From Parasitella parasitica (Eukaryota; Mucoromycota; Mucoromycetes; Mucorales; Mucoraceae): DNA of 24,618 nucleotides. The notes under the pieces were generated by a model. The model saw only the letters and a list, made by a program, of their open reading frames with translations, was not told the DNA's origin and ran no database searches. Below, piece by piece: positions 1 to 9,956 of the stretch. Location of the stretch: contig MU619259.1 of assembly GCA_025201805.1 (NCBI GenBank), positions 197,204-221,821 of the forward strand, written 5' to 3'. Position 1 is the first letter of the stretch. The number at the start of each line of letters is the position of its first letter. The position numbers were made by a program, and so were the translations under genes.

Positions 1-113
1 GTATTGGTGACCCATTTTTGTAATCGTGTCCCAACTCAATTTGGAAATGACCAAAATTTATTTTCATTGGCCCAACCTAGTTTCGTCAACTGTACATGGA
101 GTAATACTAGTAG

Positions 114-146
114 TTTCTTTTTTTTTTTTTTTTCTTTTTTCTTTTT

Positions 147-198
<52 letters not shown>
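114..198 (+). repeat. Poly-T tract with a 50-base pure T run
   Basis: From 114 to 198 the + strand is T interrupted by only four C; 149-198 is an uninterrupted run of 50 T. This is a mononucleotide microsatellite, and its exact length in an assembly should be treated as uncertain. Any reading frame through it (a phenylalanine run) is an artefact. Confidence 0.95.
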
Positions 199-199
<1 letters not shown>

Positions 200-1040
200 T
201 AGAGAGAATTGAGTACTGGATGTTTGGTTCTCTACATGAAAAACGTATGGGCGTCTCCTTTTTTTATAAGTTGTTTAACGACAAACTAAAATAGGGTTAT
301 GCGGGATTTGATTAAACAATAAGCATTTGGATCAGGATTTAGTACAAAAAGTGTATATCAAAATAGGTTAAGCCATCGAAAATACTTTCAAGCAATTCTT
401 TCAGTAGACAAAATGCTTTTGTTGATTTAGCTTTTCTATGAAATAACGACTAGATAAACATTTTCGACATCAAATGCACTTTTTGTAATTCTGCTCTAGA
501 ACAACATCATTCACTGTTATCTCGAACCTAAGCCTCATTGTCAAGCAATTTGTAGGTAACAATGGACATCTGAATTTCACATTTATATAAATTTCCAATG
601 AAATGTAACGCTTGTACAATTGCCCATCGCAAGATTCGGCTCATCAAATTATCCTCTAACTACAGTAAATCCGTGATTAATACATGTATTCATGACAACC
701 GAAGTCAATCAGACAAACGGAAATGCCATCTTTGTACACTAATAGATTTGTCAGACTCCTCAGATAAAACTATATTATACAAATATATGAGCTGCTTTGT
801 TTGTAATCGCTACTGAATAGCAAACAACTTGGTGCGGTTAGTTAGACCAAACCCATATCAAGCGACATTGTACATGGTATGACAGCACATATTTGGTAAA
901 CGGAGTAGCACATAGCACAATCCTTACATATCCACAACTCTCATTTTTGTCGCAGCTTGACAGATGTTGTGCAAAGGAGAGCGAGCCAACAAAAGCAAAA
1001 GGAAAAAGTTTTTCAGGCACATATTTTTTCCCATTCCTTC

Positions 1041-1202
1041 TTACCCTCTCTCTCTCTCTCTGTTTCCCTCTCTTTTAGCCCAAACAAAACAGGGTTACAT
1101 TAATAGATCGACCCTCCTCCTCCTCCTCTCCTCTCCTCTTCTTTCTTTCTCCTACTCCCCTTGCGTGCATTACTCTTTTATTCTTCTCTCAATCTTTACA
1201 AA
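1041..1202 (+). promoter_or_regulatory. Pyrimidine-rich leader upstream of the 1203 gene
   Basis: The + strand is almost all C and T over 1041-1078 (CT dinucleotides, then TTTCCCTC) and again over 1110-1200 (CTC and CCT triplets), directly before the ATG at 1203. CT-rich tracts before the start are common in filamentous fungal core promoters and 5' UTRs. No clear TATA box lies in the preceding 150 bases. The transcription start is not identifiable by eye. Confidence 0.45.
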
Positions 1203-2018
1203 ATGGAGTCGGTCAAATCTAAACGATTTTCGTTTGCTGGGTTTAGCAGTAGTCTTTCTAGAAGCTTGTCTTTTGGTGGCGTTTCCAGGACAGAAATAAC
1301 AACAGACGATGAGCCTGCTGCCCCACACCAATCAGCTGATGCAAAAGCTACTAAAAGAGCACAAAAATCCAAGAGTTTGTATATGAAATCATTCAAGAAA
1401 GTTGACACCAAGGAGCCTCCCATCAAAGCTACCTACGATGCCTCCGAAGCTGTGCAGTCCAACAGTAAAGACGTGAGAAACTCCATCCGGCGTTCCTTAT
1501 CAGCCGTCATATACGCTTCACCACATAAAGGTGAAGGAGACAACAAGCTTGTTCCCGTCTTGGTTACACCAGATTTATCCGAGTCTGTAGGCGGCATCTT
1601 GGTGAATGATAAACCCGCCCAAGAAGAGAACAAAACGACAGCAAGCAAAGCAGATTCTACAGAATACGACAACACACTGGAAGTATTCTATTCGCAAAAG
1701 CAGGAGGAGAACGACAAGAGCGTTACAATTCTATGGCAAGGCTATGGATACATGTATGATAATAAGGGAGATTCAACATTGGAGGAACTGCAGCAACGCT
1801 TCGAAAAAGATGTATGGACAACTTATTGCGGGCTGATCCACCCTCTGCACCTGGTGGCGGATGATAATGAGCGCAATTGGGAGGATCTATCCGTCAATGA
1901 GTTGCGGCAGTACTATGATAATTACGGCTCAATGATGCTAAAAATACGAGAATCTAGAATGCTCAAGCAGCAGAAGCAATACTATGTACAACAAACGCAA
2001 ACCGACCATATCCTCTAA
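1203..2018 (+). CDS. Unrecognised 271-residue protein
   Basis: Single-exon gene. The start chosen is the ATG at 1203 (context AAAATGG, a good eukaryotic start); an in-frame ATG at 1161 would add a leader-derived hydrophobic stretch encoded by the pyrimidine tract and is less likely. The N-terminal ~110 residues are basic and serine-rich (SSLSRSLSFGG near residues 16-26; RRSLSAVIYA near 101-110), resembling kinase-target, disordered sequence. The C-terminal third (about 185-260) looks folded: ILWQGYGYMYD, RFEKDVWTTYCGLIHPLHL and WEDLSVNELRQYYDNYGSMM are rich in aromatic and hydrophobic residues and predicted helical. There is no signal peptide or membrane segment. I do not recognise the family; it may be a lineage-specific cytoplasmic protein. 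It ends tail-to-tail with the sugar transporter, 295 bases away. Confidence 0.8.
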   Translation: MESVKSKRFSFAGFSSSLSRSLSFGGVSRTEITTDDEPAAPHQSADAKATKRAQKSKSLYMKSFKKVDTKEPPIKATYDASEAVQSNSKDVRNSIRRSLSAVIYASPHKGEGDNKLVPVLVTPDLSESVGGILVNDKPAQEENKTTASKADSTEYDNTLEVFYSQKQEENDKSVTILWQGYGYMYDNKGDSTLEELQQRFEKDVWTTYCGLIHPLHLVADDNERNWEDLSVNELRQYYDNYGSMMLKIRESRMLKQQKQYYVQQTQTDHIL

Positions 2019-2070
2019 CATTTCCCACAATCAATATATTCCCTAGCGCAACTACTATTGGTACGATCGT

Positions 2071-2076
2071 AATAAA
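2071..2076 (+). terminator. Polyadenylation signal AATAAA for the 1203 gene
   Basis: An exact AATAAA lies 53 bases after the stop codon at 2018 and is followed by a 14-base T run (2087-2100), a typical layout for 3' end formation. It sits in the 295-base gap between two converging genes. Confidence 0.55.
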
Positions 2077-2313
2077 GTGATTCCAATTTTTTTTTTTTTT
2101 GGCAAGCAAAGACAGCACACAAGGCTTGTAAGATTCAACAATACATGTGGTATTTAATAATAAAAAATGGAAAACAGACAGATAAAATGTTGATACAGTG
2201 AAGGGGAAAACACACAGAAAAAAATAATAATATATATATATATATACACGATGGAAACAATGAGTAAATGCAAAGTAAAATAAAAGAATGAGTAATATGC
2301 GACGACGTATTTC

Positions 2314-3884
2314 TTATCTCTTGTACTTGTCATAACCAGCAACAATGCTTTCAAGAGAGCGGCCCTTCGTTTCGGGTAAAGCAAAGAAAGTGAAGACAAA
2401 GGCCATGGCGCAAATGACAGCGAAAATCAGGAAAGACCAGCCTTCAATGGCAGCGAAAATGACAGGGAAAACTTGACCAATCAAGAAATTCATGCACCAG
2501 TTGATACAAGTAGAGGCAGCACCAACAGAGGAAGCAGCATAGGTAGGAGTCATTTCAGAGGTAATCAGCCAAGGGATGGGTCCAATACCTACGGCAAAGG
2601 AAGCAACGTACAAAAATACCGAGGCAATCAAAAGACCTGGAGTATTGGTCTTGTAACCAATGACCAAAAGCACGGAAAAGATACAGGTACCAGCCTCGGC
2701 TACAAGCAACAAGGGACGACGGCCGAAACGATCAATCACGCACACTGCGAAAATAGTGGCTACAAAGTTGACAATGGTGGTAACAATGGCCATAATCTGC
2801 GACATTTGTTCAGAACCATTAAAGGCGAGCAAGAAAATATTACTAGAGTAGTACATGACAGCATTCATACCAGACAATTGCTGAATGATGTGGTGCACGA
2901 AAACTGTGAAGCCGATACGACGCATGACAGGGTCCCTCATGACATCCAGCATGGACATAATTTCGTGAGACTCTTCGTTGGCGCCACCTATTTCTTCTTG
3001 ATCGTTGTCAAAAGAACCAGAAGTCTTGTCGTCAGTAACTTTGATGCCTTCATCATTACCGTGAAGCATAGCATTAGCAGCAGTCATGCCTTGGACACCT
3101 TGCACCATTTCGTAAAATTCTTGGTCAATTCGAGCATCACCACGAAGCTTTTGAAGAGCAGCACGGGCATCGTCAATACGGTTGACAGAGACTAACCAAC
3201 GAGGAGATTCAGCACAGGTTGGCATCATAAAGACTTGGAAGATGGCAGGGAAAGCAGTGATGGCATAGTTAATACGCCAGAGTGGAACCTTGGCAAGAGG
3301 AAGACCAATGCAAGAAGCCAAAAGAATACCGATGACGACCAAGAATTGGTTACAACTACCCATAGTGCCTCTACCCTTGATAGTAGAGACTTCGCCGATG
3401 TAGGTAGGCACAACCAATGAACCAAGGCCACAGGAAAGACCGCAAAGAATACGGCCGATGATGAACATGGCCTGATGGACAGCAACAGAGCATAAAAGAG
3501 ACCCAATAATGAACCCTGTGTTGTTGATAATGATGGTAAAACGACGACCGTATTTTTCTTGAATTCCACCACCAAAGAGAGAGGCAATGAGACCACCAAC
3601 ACAGAAAGAAGAAACGGCGAAACCCCTAGAATTAAATGTGGAGATGTACGTTAGACTTCTGGAATATATGCTAAGAATTAAACTTACCAGAGGGCGGTAT
3701 TCATAGGTAAACAATCGGGAAGGCCCTTTGCAGCGACTTGTTCCATTCCGTTTTCACAGATGTGAGTGACAGTTCCAGGAACATTGGAAGAACCAATGAC
3801 CCAGCCATTACAGAAGGCCTCAACACAGGCCATCACGACACAATAAACCATGTATTTTGGGAATTTAACGTCCTTTGAATCCAT
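2314..3884 (-). CDS. MFS sugar (hexose-type) transporter
   Basis: Two exons on the minus strand: 3884-3688 and 3625-2314, 502 residues. The intron 3687-3626 (62 nt) runs GTAAGT...CTAG and joins CTCTG to GGGTTTC, giving NTALWGFAVSS. Family signatures are clear: GRR after TM2 (residues 92-94), GRILCGLSCG in TM4 (about 123), ESPRWL at the end of TM6 (205-210), QQLSGMN in TM7 (314-320), DRFGRRP (364-370), GPIPW in TM10 (414-418) and PETKGRSLE at the C terminus (483-491). Twelve membrane segments fit. The QQLSG and GPIPW motifs place it with GLUT/STP-type hexose facilitators or proton symporters of the plasma membrane; the substrate cannot be read from sequence. The TM6-TM7 loop (about 211-296) is long and acidic. 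The start ATG at 3884 has a TATA box 74 bases upstream. The AT-rich intron also reads as an open frame, which should not be taken as an alternative N terminus. Confidence 0.93.
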
Positions 3885-3957
3885 GGTGAGAAAGAGATTT
3901 AATGATATAAGGATAGATTTATTGATATATGTGCCATCCTGCGATTTGGGTTGCTCC

Positions 3958-3965
3958 TATATATA
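3958..3965 (-). promoter_or_regulatory. TATA box of the sugar transporter
   Basis: TATATATA on the minus strand, 74 bases before the ATG at 3884, followed by a 5' leader rich in AT. The position fits a fungal core promoter with a short 5' UTR. Confidence 0.5.
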
Positions 3966-5338
3966 CTTTGTAGAGCGCGAATTATCCCATCTTTTCCCAG
4001 GTTTCACACATTCCCTACAATTTGCCTCTTTTTGTACAAAACGATGTGGGTGAGGATTTCATCCGAGACATTTAGACCTAGTTGGGTGATTTCAGGGAAC
4101 TCAAGATGTTTATTCGTCTTTATTTTCACGCCATATCCGTAAACAGGAGCTTTTTGTTGCCGCAAGCACTTTTAACCGGATCTTGATCATGATTAACATG
4201 CATTTGAAAAAGTTCATGCTGTTTCAATGCAGACGAGGATTAATGTATAATCCGTAAACGTTGTGTCGACTGATGATTATTGTCGTGTGGTTAAAAACAA
4301 CCATCTACACCCGTGTGTCTTTTTTTCATTAGTACTATAAATCAGGTATCTAATGTTATATTGACAATGCACTGATGTTTAAAAGCGCACTACTCTCAAA
4401 GTCGTGGTAAGCTTAATGTTTTGTTTTTTTTTTCGTTCCTTTGTCATGCTACATCAACACTCAATATAATATTTAGATTCTCTTGGACCACGTATACATA
4501 ACAAAGCTACCCTCTTTTAAAAATAAACTCTGCTCTTCCATCTATATTTCGTAGCAGCTTTTGTTGTTGTGAAACTATCCATTCATTTGGTTAAAACATC
4601 AATATTCCATTTATGGTGAATTTCTTTACAATCTTATTCGCTTTGAGCAAAAGTAGCCAGTCAAAAAGGTCTTGTCATTATTAAGAAACCCTCACAACTT
4701 AACCACATAGTCCATGGGTTTCTTTATATATATTTTATGGACCTGGGTATGCGTTATTTATATGTGTGAAAGGCCCTTCTGATAAGAAACTATACTTGTA
4801 TATTAACCATTCTTTGCTTTCTGGCTTCCAGTTTTTTTCTGCTTGTGGCATATACCAAATGTCTTACATTCATATATTTTTTTTTTAATATAACGAAACC
4901 ATGGAGCCTTCCCGGTCTCCCAATCTTTCCAGTACGCACATCATTGTTTCAGTAAAGCAGCTATAAAATGCGATGCTAAAGTGTGCTTCAGTTACAAATT
5001 TTGTTCCTTGATTCTTTTGAAATGAAAACAATGAAAAGATAACTTCAATACAGAAAAAATAAATTGCTTTGACAGCAAGAATAGCAAGAGTTTATCATGC
5101 CTAAAAATGTGAAAGAACATGAGCTCAAGTATTTTACCAATAAAAGGTCGGGAAATAGGATGACAAATACAATACTTGATTTCGCCTTTTCTACTAACAA
5201 AGAGACACCGAGATAATGCTAATAAATTCGAGTAGCTACAAAAGTCTTTTTTGTTTATAAACAGTAACTTTAACCATTTGTAATAAGAATACTGATATTA
5301 TATGCGCACATTATTTACGCTACAAGTAGTTCATTTAT
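3966..5338. other. Intergenic, transporter promoter side and ALG8 3' flank
   Basis: About 1.37 kb of AT-rich DNA between the transporter start and the ALG8 stop. It includes T runs of 10 at 4424-4433 and 4877-4886. No open frame of credible composition, no tRNA-like fold and no clear repeat was seen. Upstream regulatory sites of the sugar transporter would lie at the left end, but I cannot name any with confidence. Confidence 0.5.
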
Positions 5339-6925
5339 TTATTCAGAAAGATAATCTACCATAAATATAGTCCATCCATATACTATACCTACGCTGCAGT
5401 ATAAGCTAGTTACCATCAAGGGTAGAAACTGAAGTTTATCTTGTCCAAACAGCAGGTCGTGCGCGAACCCTGTGTATAACTGAAGAAATAGTAAACCTAT
5501 GAGATAGTTTTTCTCCATTGCAGTTAAAAGGGTTTTCAAAGGCCTTCGGAAATGGTTAATACAAGTGATTATACTTTTCTCAACAATTTAAAAAGAAATA
5601 AAAGCTAACTTACGTTTTAACGCTGTATGCCAAGCCAGGAATAATTGCACAAAACCATAATAAAGTAATTGTGATTTTGATAGGCGTTTCTATTGTATAT
5701 TTTGTCAATTGACCTATTTATCATTCCACGTGTGTGGTTTTGCATATAGTTACCTGCACTTGTGAATAGCAGCGGATAGAGTGAGAAAATGCCAGCCGCA
5801 CTCAAAATTACAAAAACTCTCAAGTTGAGTCGACTATTGGAAGCCATTAATCTACAAACATTATGAGTAAAATACTCGCTTGATTCTCGGATAAAATTGT
5901 CGCTGAATTACCCGTATGGAATTAGCACAATCATAATAGCTTTTTCATGAACATGCCAACCAAAGAGATAAGAAGCAAATGTACATAATGTGATTGATGA
6001 CAAGAAGTTTTCAAATGTCGGTTGCCTCCATAATTTTTGTAATACGACCTACATGCCAATTGTTAGACGACAGACGCAAGTTTAAATACCAAAAGGCGGA
6101 AAGGGCTAAAAGGGGTCCCTCGGTTGTTGCCGTATTGTATCACTTACCAGCTGTATAATAAGCGTTATGATCATCGTATGTATAGCTTCAATCCCGGGCA
6201 ATACTGCAAATTGTGTATCCCCAACATAGCCTCTTGTCATAGAAGTAATTGCTAGCTCGTTTAAGCTCCATCCAAATTTTTTTCCCACTAATCAACCCAT
6301 TGTTGTAATTATTATTATAATCTTCAGAGTTGAGCGCACTACTTACAGATGATCAGCACTCTATCAGCGCCAGCATAAAGAGCCCAGAAATTCGGCGCCC
6401 AGTATGCATGACAAAGGCCGCGGGTAAATGGAAAGAGACGTTGGAAAACAGCGGGCAGCTGGTTCAAATACAAAAATGGGCCGAAAGAAATGCCAAATAC
6501 AGCCATGACGGATCCTCCCAATGTAATTAACCTTGAAAAAGAAAATCGGTTTCCTGTAAAAACAAAGTTTAGCTGGGTCAGGTTGATATTTCAAAGTTCT
6601 AGCATACCGTTTTCTTGCGTGGTAAAGCAATAAGCTTTCAACAAATATACAAAATAGGCGGGCGCCATGTACAAGTAGATGTGTTTAAAATTGAGTAGAA
6701 TGGCAAAAAGGATACCTGACGCTAAAAGGTTGTTCTGTAGAAATACAATGAGCAGTTGAGCAGAAGTTACATGCAGGATTGGGTTACTCTTTTAGCTTCT
6801 ACAATGGATAAAATCAAAATACCATACAATAGCCCATTGTATTGAAAGTGAATATGTAATTACCCATGTAACGTGTTAAGGACAATGGCATATCAAATTG
6901 CAAGTGTTAGTTTATAGTGTTCATA

Positions 6926-6962
<37 letters not shown>

Positions 6963-7557
6963 ATGATCCACGATAATCAGGCCGGGATGAAGAAACAGAG
7001 AGCCAACCAGCACCCAATTGACATACTTGTGCCCAAAATATTTGGCATATCTATAACTTTCATAGGTAAGCGAATACACAACTATACAAAATGTCTGTGT
7101 TGTTCTTTTACCTAACCAATGCAAAGTACATTACTAATTCACTCACAATTACAGTTAACCTTTGAAATATAACTGTGTCTACACTTGCATAACCAAGATT
7201 ATCTACTTTAAGCATCTCAGGATCCACTAATGATGCGAAAAAACTCAGGAATTTTTCGAACCAGGCGAAAAATGGAGGGTAATCTAATGTCCATTCTGAA
7301 GTATTCTAATACATTGTTGGTATCCAGTTCACCCTTCAGATAGCGCTGCTTACTTCAATATACCATTGATCAATGGGCAAACTATGTGTGATAGCCAGCC
7401 AATTTCGGTGTACCTCAAAATCTGTAGATCGACTATAGTGTAATTAGTTTGCTATGCAACTTCAGATTTTTCTTTAGTCAAGTGATGGCAACAGTACATA
7501 CTATGCGGGTATCAACAGTAATTTGATGAATGTACTAACGATAAATAAATCTCGCAT
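5339..7557 (-). CDS. ALG8: ALG8, dolichyl-P-Glc: Glc1Man9GlcNAc2-PP-dolichol alpha-1,3-glucosyltransferase
   Basis: Twelve exons (minus): 7557-7502, 7432-7354, 7305-7112, 7050-6965, 6855-6788, 6734-6608, 6553-6347, 6287-6148, 6048-5912, 5851-5754, 5689-5614, 5543-5339; 490 residues, in phase throughout. It adds the second glucose to the lipid-linked N-glycan precursor in the ER lumen (family knowledge, GT57). Diagnostic motifs: [11 protein letters not shown] (20-30, with the conserved luminal Asp23), [11 protein letters not shown] (48-58), DHIHFQYNG across the exon 4/5 joint, [26 protein letters not shown] (243-260) and GWHVHEKA (349-356). The [15 protein letters not shown] block separates Alg8 from Alg6. 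Human ALG8 is about 526 residues, so this is full length. An in-frame stop directly before the leader (TAA at 7615-7617) fixes the ATG at 7557. Ten introns are GT-AG (48-99 nt); intron 4 is AT-AC, described separately. The intron 3 acceptor could be 7051 or 7057; 7051 (TATAG) is preferred. Confidence 0.96.
6856..6964 (-). other. U12-type (minor spliceosome) AT-AC intron in ALG8
   Basis: The 109-nt intron 4 begins ATATCCTTT at 6964, the full consensus of U12-type AT-AC donors. It carries TCCTTAAC at 6882-6875, the U12 branch-site consensus, and ends TTAC at 6856, 20 nt after the branch A. The joint gives GAT C|AT ATT CAC, that is D-H-I-H, reading straight into FQYNG as in other Alg8 proteins. 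The minus strand has no AG between 6926 and 6855, so no ordinary acceptor is available after the T tract. The intron sits in phase 1 within the codon for His139. Confidence 0.93.
6927..6958 (-). repeat. 32-base poly-T (sense) inside the ALG8 U12-type intron
   Basis: On the + strand 32 consecutive A; in the ALG8 transcript 32 U, starting at the T positions of the ATATCCTTT donor. Length in the assembly is approximate, as for any long homopolymer. Confidence 0.95.
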
Positions 7558-8300
7558 AAAATTCTCTTTTCTTCCTTTGTATTCTTTGTTGGTTTTGCTG
7601 TCTTTTTGACTTGTTAAACGTTATTTCCAAAGGGTCAACTGTAATAATGATAGTAAAGAAGGCACCGTTTACTCATTCTATTCCAACGCGAAAGTCGACA
7701 AGTTTGATATCTTTCAATAAGCGATTGTATCACGTCACATAAGCTTACTTTCGTTATGAATATGAGCCAAGTGCTATTAGCTGATTATGAAGGTTTACTT
7801 TAGCTAGAAGAAGTACTATGCATTCTACAACTTGTCATTATTACGCAAACAACCAACGCAGATATAATGATACGGGCAATACAATTTCTTGGCCAACAAA
7901 TGTGTCGATTAACACTTAGCTTATCGGATAGACTTTAACACGCATTAGAGTGCTGATCTACTTTTCGTAATAGCAATACAAATAGATATTTCAGGGTTTA
8001 ATTTTGAGATGGAAATGAGTCTTTATCTTTAATATATATATATGGGCTTGTGCAAATGAGAAACATATTAGGGGTTGCTCCGCATTTACCTCAATTATAA
8101 ACATTTGAAACGTATGATTTTCTTGAATTCGTGTACCCCAAGCCTGCATCATTACCACGATAAACTAATTATAGCATATATTAATGGGCGTTTTATAAAC
8201 ATAATATTCATTGAGAGAAAATTACTGTAGACATTTATTAATTTACAAATCATGAGTTGGGTTGTTTCTAATATGACATTACACAGCATAAAACAACATG
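7558..8300. other. Intergenic between PKA 3' end and ALG8 5' end
   Basis: 743 bases with no supported gene. The pyrimidine-poor, A-rich sense leader directly upstream of the ALG8 ATG contains no TATA box that I can recognise. A short AT dinucleotide tract lies near 8031-8042. The right end would contain the 3' UTR of the kinase gene. Confidence 0.5.
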
Positions 8301-9956
8301 CTAAAAATCAGGAAACTGGTCCCTGTAAGGATCATCTTGTGGAATGCCATACGGATGGAAATCTTCCGGATACCTGTCAAAGTTACTGGCATCCCCATCA
8401 CTCTTCAAATGCGGGATATGGGGCGGCTTGATCTTTCGCTGGATTAATTTATTGAAATCTAGAGACGCAAACCATTTATGCTCGCAGATATCATGATAGC
8501 CTCTCTTTAGATTACCATATCTTTGAGTCAGATCTGTAGTCAAGAGGTGGTTCAATAAATCTTTTGCAGTAGAGTCGATGGATGATGGATATTTGGGCTG
8601 AGTAGTCAGAATCTTTTCGTACAATTTGAATTGATTGTCATCATAGAAAGGAGGGAAGCTATACATTTAGAGCATTAGATAAAGTAGCATTCATTAAATT
8701 CAACATCAATTTTACCCAGCAAGCATTTCAAACACGAGCACACCAAACGCCCAATAATCTGCGGCTTTCCCATAGCCTTTGGTTTGGATAACTTCTGGTG
8801 CAAGATAGTCAGGTGTGCCACACAGAGTCCAAGTAATATCGGGAACTACTTTGGCAAAACCAAAATCGCAGATCTTGATGTGTCCATGTACATCTAACAG
8901 CAAATTCTCTGGCTTGAGATCACGATAGATGATATTTTTGCTATGCAAATAAGCCAACGCCAGCAAGACTTCGCCTGCGTAAAACCGAGCAACATCATTG
9001 CTAAATTTTTTTGACTTTCTCAAGAACGAAAAGAGTTCGCCTCCGGGAACAAAGTCCATTACCAGAAATAGACTTGTGCAATCTTGAAAACTGCCCCATA
9101 AATTGATGATAAAAGGATGCTGCACTTTGGTGAGAATAGACCGTTCGTTATTGGTATGCTCCACCTGCTTCAATTTGACAATTTCAGCCTTTTTTAATAC
9201 TTTTAAGGCATAGTGCCGCTTGTTGATTTTAGATTGAATCAAGTGAACACGCCCAAATGACCCTGTGCCCAGTGTTCTCTGCAGAATGAAATTGTCCAGT
9301 TTTAATTGGCAATGCGGGCGTGTAACGTCAGAATCATCCACTTGCTCCGTGCTGGCTGATGCATGGTTGTGGCTCTCTTGGCTTTTGGCTGAACTATGAC
9401 CACTGGAATTGCTACGAGCTAGAAATGATCCTCCAGGTGTTCTTGGTGGTGTTGAAGGCAACTGCTCGGGAAAGAATGGTGCTACAAAATTAAGACTATG
9501 AGTCTTTTACAAGTCAAAGTTGACACAAAAAAAAAAAAAAGAATTCATTACAATAATTAACTTTGGTTGCATCCGTTTTTGTTGTCTCTGCTAAAGATGC
9601 TGTGTTTCTAACAGCAGATTTCGGTGGTGTGCCAACTGGCGGTACAGATGCATTTTCTTTGATGGGTTCTGTGCGGGTAGGTGGAACTAGACGCCATTTG
9701 TCAGTATAGATAGGTGGCAACCACCCACAAGAAGAAACTTACTAGGTGGTGGTTCAACATAATTATCTTTTAAATCGTCTCTGTATCCAAATATATGCGC
9801 TGAAATTGCGGCTGTTGGTAGATTGTTTGCCAAGTGGAATTTATTATGTGATTGACTTTCGCTGCTACTTGTACTACCGGATTTATTGTTGCCATTGTGA
9901 TGGAATGAAAACCTAGGCTTTGCCTTGTCTATAATTTTACTAAGCATTGTAGGCAT
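8301..9956 (-). CDS. pkaC: cAMP-dependent protein kinase (PKA) catalytic subunit
   Basis: Four exons (minus): 9956-9743, 9686-9552, 9481-8716, 8658-8301; 490 residues, in phase. Introns of 56, 70 and 57 nt are all GT-AG; the first has a perfect CTGAC branch site, the second a 14-T tract. An AGC serine/threonine kinase domain starts near residue 180: glycine loop GTGSFGRV (188-195), ATP-binding Lys210 in YALKV, Glu229 in helix C, catalytic YRDLKPEN with Asp304, DFG (322-324), activation loop [14 protein letters not shown] with the phospho-threonine equivalent at 335, and a C-terminal tail ending FPDF, the PKA-type hydrophobic motif. It phosphorylates targets when cAMP releases the regulatory subunit. 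The first ~180 residues are low-complexity (Ser, Pro, Asn), as usual in fungal PKA. The start is uncertain: in-frame ATGs at 10043 and 10034 would add a Phe-rich stretch that looks like a pyrimidine-rich leader, so 9956 is preferred. The symbol is generic; paralogues are likely elsewhere. Confidence 0.93.

Larger units (their letters stand above)
1..1202. other. 5' intergenic region, no supported gene
   Basis: I see no gene I can support here. The region holds a long T tract (separate entry), AT-rich unstructured DNA, and a pyrimidine-rich leader next to the first gene. A 72-codon ATG reading frame at 598-816 (+) carries three CxxC pairs (CNAC, CHLC, CFVC), but it has no homology that I recognise and is discussed under findings. 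Open frames at 838-1078 on both strands look like chance. Confidence 0.5.

Noticed and set aside
4-294. 96-codon + frame through the poly-T tract
   Set aside because: It begins at TTG, and much of it is a Phe homopolymer from a microsatellite. No coding signal.
2473-3195. 240-codon + frame opposite the sugar transporter
   Set aside because: It is antisense to clear transporter motifs on the minus strand; its His/Asn/Gly-rich translation is a mirror of transporter codons.
6707-6715. GTATCCTTT in ALG8 exon 6, a perfect U12 GT-type donor
   Set aside because: The sequence codes for GILF within [20 protein letters not shown], which matches the Alg8 family without a break, and no U12 branch site plus in-frame acceptor follows in the exon. 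Treated as a coincidental cryptic site.
6921-7124. Open frame ending in a poly-Phe stretch
   Set aside because: It starts at TTG inside ALG8 exon 3 in the wrong frame, crosses intron 3, and runs into the T tract of the U12-type intron. Only its middle (7050-6965) is coding.
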